Positions 50,914 through 59,898 of a stretch of 64,000 bases of DNA are shown in pieces. Made by a program: the position numbers and the translations under genes. Source of the DNA: Paenibacillus sp. FSL R7-0273. GTDB lineage: Bacteria; Bacillota; Bacilli; Paenibacillales; Paenibacillaceae. The DNA is taken from contig NZ_CP009283.1 of assembly GCF_000758625.1 (NCBI RefSeq), positions 5,033,501 to 5,097,500 on the forward strand, in the 5' to 3' direction. Below the pieces are notes generated by a model, which did not search any database, was not told the DNA's origin, and worked only from the letters and a program-made list of their open reading frames with translations. How positions within the stretch are numbered: position 1 is the first letter of the stretch; every line of letters starts with the position of its first letter.

Positions 50914-52258
50914 CGGGCATTATATCGTTGAATATCTGAAGCATCTGCTGGACTGGAAAAAATTCGGCGTGCAGCAGGTTGTAACCTCCACCAATTCGCT
51001 GGAGGCCAAGCAATTGTTGAACCACAATGACGTTGATATTCTGATTACCGATATCCGCATGCCTGAGGTATCCGGCCTTGATCTGCTGGAGCACATCAGC
51101 GGGCAGCTGCTGAAGACCAAGGTGGTCTTCCTCTCCGGTTATTCACAGTTTGATTACGCCCAAAAGGCGATCCGGCTGGGCGCCCTGGATTATCTGCTTA
51201 AGCCTGTAGATAAAGAGGATATGGAAAAAGCCATGCAGCAGGTGCTTAAAAATATTGACGAGCAGCAGCGGAAACAGCAGCCGGTGCAGGCGGAATTTGA
51301 CGCTCTGGGCTTTCTGCTGTCTGTTATCGGCAGTGCTGCTCCCGCAGAGGGCGACAATGAATTTGTTGCCTGTGATACCATGCAGCAGCTGAAGGAACGC
51401 TACTGCTTCTTTCAGATTACAGACGCCAAGGGGACAGACGAAGTCACGTTAAGGAATCACAGCTGTGCTGCAGAGGGCTTCATCTGGGCAGCCGGCCCGT
51501 CCATTACCGGCCTGCTCCGGGTATCCGGTGCCGGCCCGCTTGCTGCCGAAATAGAGAATATCTCCTTCTCTGAGAGCTTTGAATTCGCGGACAAGAATAC
51601 AGTCCGGCATATCTTCTGCCGGTTTTATTACCGGGAGGAGCCGGATGCCGGGGATTGTACACTGCTGCAGAACTGCACTGCCCATCCGAAACGGGAAAAT
51701 GCGGACTGGGAAGCCGCCCGAAAAAACATCCTCCGAAGCTACGCCAAGCTGCAAACCAGAAAGCAGCAGCTTCTCTATCTGCTTGATTTCATCCAGCTGC
51801 TGTACTTCACGTCCGGCCGGCTGCAGCAGTCTGAGGTGGCCGACTGGATCTTCAAAGAGCTGGCAGAGCCCGATGCTGCACTCCAGTCCGTGCTGCTCTG
51901 TGTCACCCGGCTGGAGCGCAGCCCCAAATTGACGAACAGCCATATTGTCAGTACTATTCAGGCTTATATTACCGGGCATATCGGTGATGGTTTGAGCCTG
52001 GACGATCTGGGTAAAATTGTACATCTCCACCCGGTTTATCTGTCAAAGGTTTATAAGCAGGAGACCGGCGAGAACCTGTCGGGCTTCATTGCCGCCAAGC
52101 GGCTGGAGAAGGCATCGCAGCTGCTGCTGGAATCCAGCCTGCATGTGGTTGATATCTCCCAGCTGGTCGGCTACAAGAAGCCGCAGTATTTCATTAAGCT
52201 GTTCAAGGAACAGTACGGAATTACCCCTTATCAATACCGCAGACAGCAAATCCAATAA
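50891..52258 (+). CDS. YesN-type response regulator with AraC DNA-binding domain
   Basis: 455 residues. Receiver domain 1-120 with Asp54 in LITDIRMPEVSG and Lys in YLLKPVDKED; a long variable middle (about 130-345); a C-terminal AraC/XylS double HTH (about 350-452) with GLSLDDLGKIVHLHPVYLSK and GYKKPQYFIKLFKEQYG. Start 50891 lies close behind GGAGGAG within the kinase gene. Probable activator of the divergent ABC/glycosidase operon. Confidence 0.94.
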   Translation: MKLLIVDDGHYIVEYLKHLLDWKKFGVQQVVTSTNSLEAKQLLNHNDVDILITDIRMPEVSGLDLLEHISGQLLKTKVVFLSGYSQFDYAQKAIRLGALDYLLKPVDKEDMEKAMQQVLKNIDEQQRKQQPVQAEFDALGFLLSVIGSAAPAEGDNEFVACDTMQQLKERYCFFQITDAKGTDEVTLRNHSCAAEGFIWAAGPSITGLLRVSGAGPLAAEIENISFSESFEFADKNTVRHIFCRFYYREEPDAGDCTLLQNCTAHPKRENADWEAARKNILRSYAKLQTRKQQLLYLLDFIQLLYFTSGRLQQSEVADWIFKELAEPDAALQSVLLCVTRLERSPKLTNSHIVSTIQAYITGHIGDGLSLDDLGKIVHLHPVYLSKVYKQETGENLSGFIAAKRLEKASQLLLESSLHVVDISQLVGYKKPQYFIKLFKEQYGITPYQYRRQQIQ

Positions 52259-52298
52259 GGAATAAGCTTGTAGACTTAGACTTAGGAGGCGATTGCTT

Positions 52299-52835
52299 AT
52301 GAAGCCGTTTGAACAGCCGGAAGCCGGAGCCGGGGGAGCCATCGAAACCTTCACTCTCCCGCAGGACGGCCTGCTGCCAAACAACCCGGCACTGCCGGTC
52401 ATTGTGTATACAGGTGCCCTGCGGAACCATCCGGAACGCACCGAGCAGCTCTTCAATGACAACGGCTGGCTGAACAGCTGGCAGAACGGCGTGTTCAGCT
52501 ATCACCATTACCACAGCAACGCGCATGAGGTGCTTGGTGTGATGTCCGGGACCGCCAGCCTGCAGCTTGGCGGCGATGCCGGCCGGACGCTTGAGGTGTC
52601 GGCCGGGGATGTACTGGTGCTGCCGGCCGGAACGGCGCACAAGCTGCTGCACAGCTCCACCGGCTTCCGCGTCGCCGGCGCATATCCCGGCGGCGCGGAT
52701 TACAACACCCGGCTGGCCGAGCCTGACGACCTGGCGGCTGCACTGCAAGAGATCGCGGAGGTCCCGCTGCCGGACAGTGATCCGGTGTACGGCAAGGCGG
52801 GGCCGCTGCTGGAGGCGTGGGGTGCGGGCGGCTGA
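52299..52835 (+). CDS. Cupin domain protein (YjlB-like)
   Basis: 178 residues. Cupin motif 1 HHYHSNAHEVLGVMSGTASL and motif 2 VLVLPAGTAHKLL carry metal-binding histidines and a glutamate. Starts 40 bp after the yesN-type gene with TTAGGAGG 9 nt before the ATG (a TTG two codons earlier is less likely). Single-domain cupins like this act as sugar-isomerase-like or dioxygenase-like metalloproteins; the substrate is unknown. A 15-bp terminator stem follows at 52936. Confidence 0.85.
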   Translation: MKPFEQPEAGAGGAIETFTLPQDGLLPNNPALPVIVYTGALRNHPERTEQLFNDNGWLNSWQNGVFSYHHYHSNAHEVLGVMSGTASLQLGGDAGRTLEVSAGDVLVLPAGTAHKLLHSSTGFRVAGAYPGGADYNTRLAEPDDLAAALQEIAEVPLPDSDPVYGKAGPLLEAWGAGG

Positions 52836-52935
52836 ATGCGGGCGGCAGCCGCAGCAAATCCAGCAGCCTTACTGCGGGCCGTTGTTGTGGACGGCTGCAT
52901 GCCGGACTAAGCCGCAGCCAAAGTGCCGGGAATTA

Positions 52936-52973
52936 AAAAGCGCTTTGCCGTGTTTCTCCGGCAAAGCGCTTTT
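52936..52973. terminator. Terminator between the cupin and methyltransferase genes
   Basis: 15-bp perfect stem AAAAGCGCTTTGCCG / CGGCAAAGCGCTTTT with an 8-nt loop, suited to both convergent genes. Confidence 0.9.
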
Positions 52974-52982
52974 ACATGCAGC

Positions 52983-53885
52983 TTATTTAGTTCTGCTGTA
53001 CATATTCTCATCCCGTAGCCGGATCAGTACCTTGCCGAAGCGCCCTCCCTGCTGTACAGTCACCGTTCCTTCGGGATACGTAGCGTTCATATAGTCAGAA
53101 ACGATTTTCCCGGTAGCGTCACTGTCTGTCAGGCGGTGATGTTTCAGCAGCTGAAGCACCTCGTCGATAGCCGCTTCAACAGTATATTCCGCGCTCTTCA
53201 TTTCCTTGGTCACAATCGACTCAAAGGCGTAGTCCTTTAGATAGAGCAGGTTTAGCAGATAGGCCATCTCGGAGGCTTCGGCAAGCGGTACAGCCTCTCC
53301 TGTAAACAGCGGCAGCACCTCATTCAGCAGACTATGCCGCCTGGAGCCGGCTGAAGTACTGATATAGCAGTATTGTCTGGCACAGCTGATCACACGCTCC
53401 GCGCCTGCCCAGTCGGACACAGCCGGACACATCGAGACAAAAACAAGATCAAACGCCTTCTCCCATCCCTTAGCCGCCAGATCAATATCCTCAAAGGCTT
53501 CACGTACCAGTGTGATTTCCGCTTTTCCGGGGCTGACCCGGGCTTTGTTCGCTTCAAACAAATCGGCCAAAGGAGTATTAGGCTCAACGGCGGTCACCTT
53601 CGCCCCGCGCTCGGCAAACGGCACACTGAACCCGCCCGAAGCCGCGCCGATATCCAGCACCGTCAATCCGTTAAAATCAACACCCTGCCCCTCCATCCAG
53701 CCGATAATCCGCTCTGCCCTCTGTCTTCCGCCTTCGCTGAATACCTCTTCGTTAAACGTATGCGCTTTGGAATCGAATGAACGGGTAGGGTCCACTCCAG
53801 CTTTTCTTGTCAAATTGATGTAGGATTTCGGGTCTTCCTTCCATGCCTGCTCCCATGCCTGTGCATCAAATAAATGATTATTCAT
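52983..53885 (-). CDS. Class I SAM-dependent methyltransferase
   Basis: 300 residues. Motif I LDIGAASGGFSVPFAERGA near residues 75-93, motif II region VTAVEPN, and motif post-I DLVFVSMCPAV. The C-terminal third is helical and may be the substrate lid. Small-molecule methyltransferase, substrate unknown. The Rrf2 regulator gene lies 119 bp upstream in the same direction, and two direct AGACTT half-sites (53954-53968) between them resemble the palindrome in front of the Rrf2 gene. Confidence 0.88.
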   Translation of the reverse strand: MNNHLFDAQAWEQAWKEDPKSYINLTRKAGVDPTRSFDSKAHTFNEEVFSEGGRQRAERIIGWMEGQGVDFNGLTVLDIGAASGGFSVPFAERGAKVTAVEPNTPLADLFEANKARVSPGKAEITLVREAFEDIDLAAKGWEKAFDLVFVSMCPAVSDWAGAERVISCARQYCYISTSAGSRRHSLLNEVLPLFTGEAVPLAEASEMAYLLNLLYLKDYAFESIVTKEMKSAEYTVEAAIDEVLQLLKHHRLTDSDATGKIVSDYMNATYPEGTVTVQQGGRFGKVLIRLRDENMYSRTK

Positions 53886-53953
53886 GCCTTATCATCCCTT
53901 TTCATTTAGTAAACTGCTGTTAATACCTATAAACACACTGCCGGTTATACAAA

Positions 53954-53968
53954 AGACTTAATAGACTT
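53954..53968. promoter_or_regulatory. Putative Rrf2 site before the methyltransferase gene
   Basis: AGACTT-AAT-AGACTT: the same half-site and the same 9-bp step as the palindrome AGACTT-TAT-AAGTCT at 54430 but in direct orientation. Confidence 0.35.
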
Positions 53969-54004
53969 CTTATATCTATAATCAAGCCATAAAAATAACG
54001 GCGC

Positions 54005-54406
54005 TTATAAATCCACCGTTACTTTTGCAGCAAGCTCAGAGAGCTTCTTGTTCTGCAGATAGTCTTCCATCCGGTTCTCTGCCTCCACCATCACCTGCTG
54101 GATCAGGCATTCACTGGAATGGTTCAGCGTGCAGTCAAACAGCGACGCCGTCCCCTCAATCGCATGGATCACATCGAGAAAAGAAATATCATCCTTCTTC
54201 TGCTTGAGCTGATACCCGCCATTCGCACCGGATACAGACTGGATCAGCCCCGCCTTCACCAGCTTGGTCAGAATCTTCGACAGATAAGTCGGCGACACAT
54301 GCTGCCGTTCAGCCAGCTGCTGCACGCCCACAGGCTTATCGGGAGAAGCAGCCACCAGAAAAAGCATCGTATGCAGCGCATAATTCGTTGCTTTGGAGTA
54401 CTTCAT
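54005..54406 (-). CDS. Rrf2 family transcriptional regulator
   Basis: 133 residues. Winged HTH with VGVQQLAERQHVSPTYLSKI and the wing SGANGGYQL. Two cysteines in LFDCTLNHSSECLIQ are fewer than the three of Fe-S-type IscR/NsrR, so redox or thiol sensing (CymR/YwnA-like) is as likely as a cluster. Start 54406 (MKYSKATNYA) follows GAGGTGGAAC. A perfect 15-bp palindrome lies 24 bp upstream, probably its operator. Confidence 0.9.
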   Translation of the reverse strand: MKYSKATNYALHTMLFLVAASPDKPVGVQQLAERQHVSPTYLSKILTKLVKAGLIQSVSGANGGYQLKQKKDDISFLDVIHAIEGTASLFDCTLNHSSECLIQQVMVEAENRMEDYLQNKKLSELAAKVTVDL

Positions 54407-54429
54407 GTTCCACCTCAATCTTCAATCAC

Positions 54430-54444
54430 AGACTTTATAAGTCT
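54430..54444. promoter_or_regulatory. Palindromic operator upstream of the Rrf2 gene
   Basis: AGACTTTATAAGTCT, perfect dyad AGACTT-N3-AAGTCT at the expected promoter position of the Rrf2 gene; autoregulation is inferred. Confidence 0.55.
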
Positions 54445-54502
54445 ATAATAGCTTTTATAGGGATGGAAAGCAAGCTGCTTTTTAAGTTTGTTATAGATTG
54501 AA

Positions 54503-54720
54503 CTATATAGATTGAACTAATAACATTGCTGTTTTGGGACTGCATGTGACTCTAGAGAATATTTGGACTTCCAGCCGCTGTTGTCTGCAGATTTCTTGAT
54601 TTATACCGTTTTTAACGGTTGAAATCCGCAGACAAAGGCGGTCGCTACCGCTCCTCCAGTTCCAAAATTCTCCTCCGCCACTCTTCCCTTAACATAAATT
54701 CTTAAGTTCAATCTATATAG
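54503..54720. mobile_element. MITE-like non-coding element with 16-bp terminal inverted repeats
   Basis: CTATATAGATTGAACT at 54503-54518 is exactly inverted at 54705-54720. Inside, 54574-54641 forms a long imperfect hairpin (GCCGC-TGTCTGC-GATTTC pairing with GAAATC-GCAGACA-GGCGG) around an inner ACCGT/ACGGT loop. A further copy of the GCCGCTGTTGTCTGCAGATTT arm lies outside at 54772. No gene and no clear target duplication seen, so the mobile-element assignment is tentative. Confidence 0.35.
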
Positions 54721-54861
54721 TGATTTTATGGTTTAGGATTTGCCTTGTTTCAGTGAATGCGCAGACTTCCGGCCGCTGTTGTCTGCAGATTTCCGGACAC
54801 AATCATTAGTAGCTGCACGACGTAGCATGAAGGAACTTCCCCCTCCTCCGATGCTTCGCCT

Positions 54862-55046
54862 TAACTGCACTTTGTGCAACTAAAACACCTGTTTTTCTCC
54901 GAAAGTTCATTTTAACTGTATTCCGTGCAACTAAACTGCCGGGAAAAGCCTGTTTTCGCCGTTTTGGACGGAAATAGCTGCACCAAGTGCAGTTATATCG
55001 CTGAGGGTCACCTTTTCCTCGAATATAACTGCAGATTGTGCAGCTA
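54862..55046. repeat. Four-unit phased palindromic repeat (TAACTGCA type)
   Basis: Dyads TGCAC-TTT-GTGCA and variants are centred at 54872, 54923, 54985 and 55036 (steps 51, 62, 51). Flanking TAAC/ACTA sequence shows units 1, 2 and 4 in one orientation and unit 3 inverted. No reading frame of interest crosses it. The rest of 55047-55271 holds only an 8-bp inverted repeat CGGGTGAG/CTCACCCG (55181-55204), possibly part of a terminator for the GH31 gene. Confidence 0.8.
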
Positions 55047-55271
55047 TTTTAATTTCTATAGGATGGTATACTGCCCAATGAGTGAAATGCTGCCTCACAC
55101 ACAACGTATGCACAGGGGCGTTCGTCCGAGAGACTAGCTAATTTAGCTGCCGGAGTTCAGCGGGAACAACTCAGCCCAGCCGGGTGAGGTAGGCTACTCA
55201 CCCGTGCACAACAAACCTAATGCAGCGTACAAAGCTCAGCGCCGGTACCAATTCTACGCCCCGGCTCTCAC

Positions 55272-57689
55272 TTACCCCAAGCTGGCTGTCAAGATCTCAC
55301 ACAGCGCGCCGAACAGCGGCTGCTCAAGCTTAAGCGCAGTAAGGGAAGCTAACGCCGCCGCTGGCGTAGCAGAAGACCGCACCAGCCCGTAGATCTGCTC
55401 CTTCAGCTGGAATTCAATCTGCGCCCGGTTCAGCAGGGCGAATACATCCGCTTCAATCCGGTTAGCGGCAAGGCGCGCGCCGCCGAGTTCAACCGTAATC
55501 GCGGCAGACACCGCGGTCTGCGGGATCGTTACCGTAAGCGTATGTGTGGAATGGTCATACGCTGTATCCGCTGCCGTCTCCGCACCGCCGGCCAGCACCT
55601 TCACCTGCGTATCGGCCACGCCGGTAAAGCAGAGCTTCCAGCTGCGCAGCGGAGGCAGGGCAGCCAGGTTGCCGCTGGCAGGATGAATCGTAAAGCTGGC
55701 GCAATCCCCCCAGCTCAGGCTCATCTTCGTAACGCACCAGCTCTCCTCCCGGTCCCCCGCAGCTTCCCCTGTATCCTCCCACAGGTGGAAGCGGCCGTCT
55801 GCTCCGGCGAACACCTTAACCTCCAGCTCCCGCGGGTTCGCCGTGGACGAGGTGTATCCGCTGAGATCAGCCAGCGGAACAATCGCTCCGGCCTTCGCCA
55901 GCACCGGAATGGTCTCCAGATTCCTGTACAACGTAAGGCTACGGCTGCCGTCATACCCCCGGCCGCTGAAAAGGTCATACCAGCGGCCCTCCGGCAGCCA
56001 CGCCGTGAACTCCGCCATTCCGGTCCGGCGGTCCACCGGTGAGGTGATCGGGCAGGCCATCAGCTCGGTGCCGAAGTAATACTGGTTCGCCACCCCGTAA
56101 GCCTCCGGCTGCTCCGGATGATGATAATACAGCGGCCGGACCAGCGGCAGCCCGTCCACGCTCGCGTAGCGGTTCATCGTGTACAGGTAGGGAATCAGCC
56201 GGTGCCGCAGGCGCAGCGCTTCCTTCATCGCGGCTTCCGCAACCGGGTTAAACCGCCACGGCTCCTTGCTGTTGAACGGGCTGGCTGAGCTATGCAGCCG
56301 CAGCACCGGTGAGAACACGCCGAACTGCACCCAGCGCATCACCAGCTCATCGTCGAGATAGCCCTGCATGTGGCCGCCGATGTCGTGGCTCCACCAGCCG
56401 TACCCGGCATTCGCTGCACTCGCCGTGAAGTACGGCTGGAACGCAAGCGACTCCCAGGTGACAATCGTGTCGCCGGAGAAGCCCACCGGATAACGGTGAC
56501 TGCCCAGTCCGGCATAACGGGAGAACGTCAGCGGCCTGCCGCCGCGCCGGCCGCTGTCCAGATAGTGATAATGGTTCAGCATCCACAGCGGATCAAGTCC
56601 CGGCACCCGGGTTACACCGCCCTGCTGCCAATCGATCCACCAGAAGTCCACGCCTTCCTCTTCCAGCGGATGGTGCAGATATTTGAAATAGGCCTGCAGG
56701 AATTTCGGATCGGTGATATCAAATTCAACTGCATCGCCCTTTTCCGGGTCCAGCCCAAGCTCCCCGGCGATTGCCAGATAGGGGTCTTCGAAAGCGCGCA
56801 CGCCGTCTGCCGGGTGAACATTCAGCGTTACATGCAGCCCCCGCTCATGCAGCCTGGCCAGGAACTGACCAGGGTCCGGGAACAGCCTGCGGTTCCATGT
56901 ATAGCCCGTCCAGCCGCTGCCGTACTGCGGATCGACATCGACCAGATGCCAGTCCATGTCAATCACCGCAACAGAGAACGGAATCTTTTCCTGCTCGAAC
57001 CGTTCCATCAGCGCCAGATACTCATCTGCGCTGTAAGGGTAATACCGGCTCCACCAGTTGCCGAGCGCATAGCGCGGCAGAAGCGGCGCCGGGCCGCTGA
57101 GCCGGTAAAAATCCTTCAGGCATTCCAGATAGTCATGCCCGTACCCGAAGAAATACAGATCCGTCCCGCCCGCTTCACGCGGCATAACCTGCCCGTCCTC
57201 CTCCAGCAGCAGTGAACGGCTGTCGTCCATCACCGTATAGCCGCCGCGGGACATCAGCCCCGGCTCCAGCGGAATCGCCCCGTCCGCATTATCCAGTGTC
57301 CGGGCCGTACCGCCCAGATCCTGCGGCGTGTCGCCGTAATGCCAGACTCCCATCAGGTGGCCTGAGCCGTTACGCACACGCACATTAAGCCCGTAGCGGG
57401 AGAAGGGCTGCTTGTCATAGCTCAAATGCAGCCGTTCCGTTATAATCTCCAGCTTGTTACCGTGATCCACCAGCTGGAACTCCGGCACCGGAAAATCCCG
57501 GTTAAGCACAGTCTGGGTCGCCCGGTCCTCGAACCTGCCGGCAGGATGGTATTCCAGACGAAGCAGCTGCGGGGTCAGAACAGTGATCCGGAAGCCCTCT
57601 CCTTCAATGACCGCTTCAGGACGGGCGGAAGGCCGAACTTTCAGTTTCATATGCTCAGGCAGCTGCTGCTGCTCCATAATCTTTTTCAT
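55272..57689 (-). CDS. Alpha-glucosidase family GH31
   Basis: 805 residues. N-terminal beta-sandwich (about 25-200), TIM barrel with nucleophile Asp353 in FWWIDWQQGG and acid/base Asp407 in GFSGDT, then C-terminal beta domains. A helical-looking tail of about 60 residues after residue 745 is an unusual extension. No signal peptide, so intracellular. Hydrolyses alpha-linked glucose or xylose units from oligosaccharides imported by the adjacent ABC system. Last gene of the operon; the ATG follows GAGGTC at 9 nt. Confidence 0.92.
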   Translation of the reverse strand: MKKIMEQQQLPEHMKLKVRPSARPEAVIEGEGFRITVLTPQLLRLEYHPAGRFEDRATQTVLNRDFPVPEFQLVDHGNKLEIITERLHLSYDKQPFSRYGLNVRVRNGSGHLMGVWHYGDTPQDLGGTARTLDNADGAIPLEPGLMSRGGYTVMDDSRSLLLEEDGQVMPREAGGTDLYFFGYGHDYLECLKDFYRLSGPAPLLPRYALGNWWSRYYPYSADEYLALMERFEQEKIPFSVAVIDMDWHLVDVDPQYGSGWTGYTWNRRLFPDPGQFLARLHERGLHVTLNVHPADGVRAFEDPYLAIAGELGLDPEKGDAVEFDITDPKFLQAYFKYLHHPLEEEGVDFWWIDWQQGGVTRVPGLDPLWMLNHYHYLDSGRRGGRPLTFSRYAGLGSHRYPVGFSGDTIVTWESLAFQPYFTASAANAGYGWWSHDIGGHMQGYLDDELVMRWVQFGVFSPVLRLHSSASPFNSKEPWRFNPVAEAAMKEALRLRHRLIPYLYTMNRYASVDGLPLVRPLYYHHPEQPEAYGVANQYYFGTELMACPITSPVDRRTGMAEFTAWLPEGRWYDLFSGRGYDGSRSLTLYRNLETIPVLAKAGAIVPLADLSGYTSSTANPRELEVKVFAGADGRFHLWEDTGEAAGDREESWCVTKMSLSWGDCASFTIHPASGNLAALPPLRSWKLCFTGVADTQVKVLAGGAETAADTAYDHSTHTLTVTIPQTAVSAAITVELGGARLAANRIEADVFALLNRAQIEFQLKEQIYGLVRSSATPAAALASLTALKLEQPLFGALCEILTASLG

Positions 57690-57735
57690 AATAATATGAC
57701 CTCATTTCCGGCTATAACCGGCGCACCGTTAAGAA

Positions 57736-58659
57736 CTACTCCTTCACCGCGCCGATCATAACCCCCTGGTTAAAATATTTTTGGATGAACGGATACACGC
57801 ACATAATCGGAACCGTCGCCACAATAATGACGGAGTAACGCATCATATTAGCCAGCCGCAGCGCCAGCTGCGCCGCCTCGCCGGACCCGATGCCGGATTG
57901 CATCTGGTTGGTAATGAGGATGTTGCGGAGGATCAGCTGCAGCGGATGCAGATTGGGATTTTTGAGATAGATCAGGGCGTTGAAATAGGAATTCCAGTGG
58001 CCGACGGCAATCCACAAGCCCAGCACGGCAATAATTGCCTTGGACAGCGGCAGCACAATCCCCGTAAAAAACCGGAGATTCCCGCACCCGTCAATCTGCG
58101 CCGCCTCCCACAGGTCGCCTGGAATACTGGTCTGGAAGAACGTACGGGCAACAATGATGTTATACACGCCAACCGAAAACGGCAGCACCATGACCAGAAA
58201 TGTGTCATACATATGAAAATCACGGACCGTCAGAAACGTCGGAATCAGCCCGCCGTTAAAAAACATCGTAAAAATAAAGAACAGCGACAGGAATTTACGC
58301 CCCTTCAGGTCTTTACGCGAAAGCGCATAGGCAGCGCAGATATTAACAACCAGGCCGATGAGCGTGCCGACGATTGTATACAGGATGGTATTGCGGTAGC
58401 CGATCCAGATATTATTATGGCGCAGCAGCTCCTTGTAGCCGTCGAGCGTGAACCCTTTCGGGAACAGCCAGACCTGGCCGCCGGCCACCGCCGAAGGATC
58501 ACTGAAGGAAGCGATAACGATAAAATACAGCGGATAAATCAGAATAATCAGAAACAATACCGCAATCACGTACAGCACAATCTCCATCACGCTATCGGAG
58601 GAGCGGTTGTTTTTTATTTTCCCCTTAGGCTCTTTAACTGCAGGTGTAAGTACTCCCAT
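57736..58659 (-). CDS. Carbohydrate ABC transporter permease (LplC/YtcP type)
   Basis: 307 residues, six membrane helices beginning at about residue 27 after a polar, lysine-rich N-terminus. EAA loop WEAAQIDGCGNLRFFTGIVL with LPLSK. C-terminal KYFNQGVMIGAVKE. Second permease of the alpha-glucan transporter; 15 bp after the first permease gene. Confidence 0.94.
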   Translation of the reverse strand: MGVLTPAVKEPKGKIKNNRSSDSVMEIVLYVIAVLFLIILIYPLYFIVIASFSDPSAVAGGQVWLFPKGFTLDGYKELLRHNNIWIGYRNTILYTIVGTLIGLVVNICAAYALSRKDLKGRKFLSLFFIFTMFFNGGLIPTFLTVRDFHMYDTFLVMVLPFSVGVYNIIVARTFFQTSIPGDLWEAAQIDGCGNLRFFTGIVLPLSKAIIAVLGLWIAVGHWNSYFNALIYLKNPNLHPLQLILRNILITNQMQSGIGSGEAAQLALRLANMMRYSVIIVATVPIMCVYPFIQKYFNQGVMIGAVKE

Positions 58660-58674
58660 TATGAACTCCTCCTT

Positions 58675-59598
58675 CTACCACAGGCTGTTTTCGCTGATCT
58701 TTTTGGAAATCTGGTTGACGATAATCAGCAGAATAAAGTTAATGACCGTGTTGAACAGATTGACTGCCGACGAGAAGCTGTACTGGCTGCTGAGCAGACC
58801 GATTTTATATACGTAGGTGGACAGAATTTCGCTGGAGGTGGCGTTGAGGTCGTTCTGCATCAGGTACACTTTTTCAAAGCCAACCCCAAGCAGCCCCCCG
58901 ACACGCAGAATGAGCAGCGTAACCGCCGTCGGCATCAGCATCGGAATATCGATATAACGCACCTTGTGCCAGCGGCTCGCCCCGTCCACGGTTGCAGCTT
59001 CATATAGACTCGGATCAACCGCAGACAATGCCGCGATAAAAATAATGCTGTCCCAGCCGACATGCTGCCACACATCCGACCAGACGTACACGCTGCTGAA
59101 CAGCGACGAGGAGCCGAGCAGATCGGGCGCTTCCTTGCCGAACAGGCTGAACAGGTTGCCGACCAGACCGGTGCTTGGCGACAGCAGAATGACCATCAGC
59201 CCGACCATGACCACGGTGGAGATAAAATGCGGCATATACGAAACCGTCTGGAAAAAGCGCCGGAACCGGTTCGGACGCATCTGGTTCACCATCAGCGCCA
59301 GGATGATCGGAATTGGAAAGGTTACCAGACTGTACAGGCTGATAATCAGCGTATTTTTAATCGTGTTCGAGAACTGATAGGAGTTAAAGAACTTCTCAAA
59401 ATATTTAAACCCCGCCCACGGACTCTCCGTAATCCCCAAAGCCGGGCTGTAATCCTTAAAAGCAATAAGTATCCCGTACATCGGTTTGTACGCAAACAGC
59501 AGCGACAGCACCACCGCGGGCAGCAGCAGCAAATACAGCCCCCAGTTTCTTTTCACCGCCATAAGCGTCCCCCCGGAACTGGCTTGACCGGATCTCAT
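58675..59598 (-). CDS. Carbohydrate ABC transporter permease (LplB type)
   Basis: 307 residues with six helices; EAA loop YEAATVDGASRWHKVRYIDI, then PMLMP. Start 59598 lies 5-6 nt after AGGAGGGG. Partner of the next gene. The 300-bp region upstream (59599-59898) holds no gene, only the GH13 terminator and presumably a promoter. Confidence 0.94.
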   Translation of the reverse strand: MRSGQASSGGTLMAVKRNWGLYLLLLPAVVLSLLFAYKPMYGILIAFKDYSPALGITESPWAGFKYFEKFFNSYQFSNTIKNTLIISLYSLVTFPIPIILALMVNQMRPNRFRRFFQTVSYMPHFISTVVMVGLMVILLSPSTGLVGNLFSLFGKEAPDLLGSSSLFSSVYVWSDVWQHVGWDSIIFIAALSAVDPSLYEAATVDGASRWHKVRYIDIPMLMPTAVTLLILRVGGLLGVGFEKVYLMQNDLNATSSEILSTYVYKIGLLSSQYSFSSAVNLFNTVINFILLIIVNQISKKISENSLW

Positions 59599-59834
59599 GA
59601 AATCCCCTCCTGAATGTGTTTATCTGTTTAAGTACCTAAAGTATATCTTTAAGGTCCCGGAGGCTGCCGGACCTAATGGGTGCGTTAACCGGACTTTTAT
59701 GATTGGTGTAAAAGCTTCCGGGCTGCACGGTTTCCCGGGCAGCGGGCCGGTATGTGCAATGCGGACTTTCGCTGCTGTTATCCGGACTTTCGGCTTGGCG
59801 GGCAGCAGAACAATATTGGACTGCCGGCGGATGC

Positions 59835-59871
59835 AAAAAAAAAAACGCCGGGCAGCGTCTGCTATCCGGCG
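59835..59871 (-). terminator. Terminator after the GH13 gene
   Basis: On the minus strand CGCCGG-N-CAG ... CTG-N-CCGGCG followed by a run of eleven T, 28 bp past the GH13 stop. It separates the GH13 gene from the permease genes, so the cluster is at least two transcripts. Confidence 0.9.
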
Positions 59872-59898
59872 GTATCTCATACAGTATGTTACACAGGC

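Noticed and set aside
54445..55271. Small genes in the 0.8-kb gap before the GH31 gene
   Set aside because: The short frames present cross dyads and repeats, lack ribosome sites and have no family features.
57781..59007. 408-codon + strand frame opposite the two permease genes
   Set aside because: Gln/His/Arg/Asn-rich complement of membrane-protein codons spanning two genes and their junction; not a gene.
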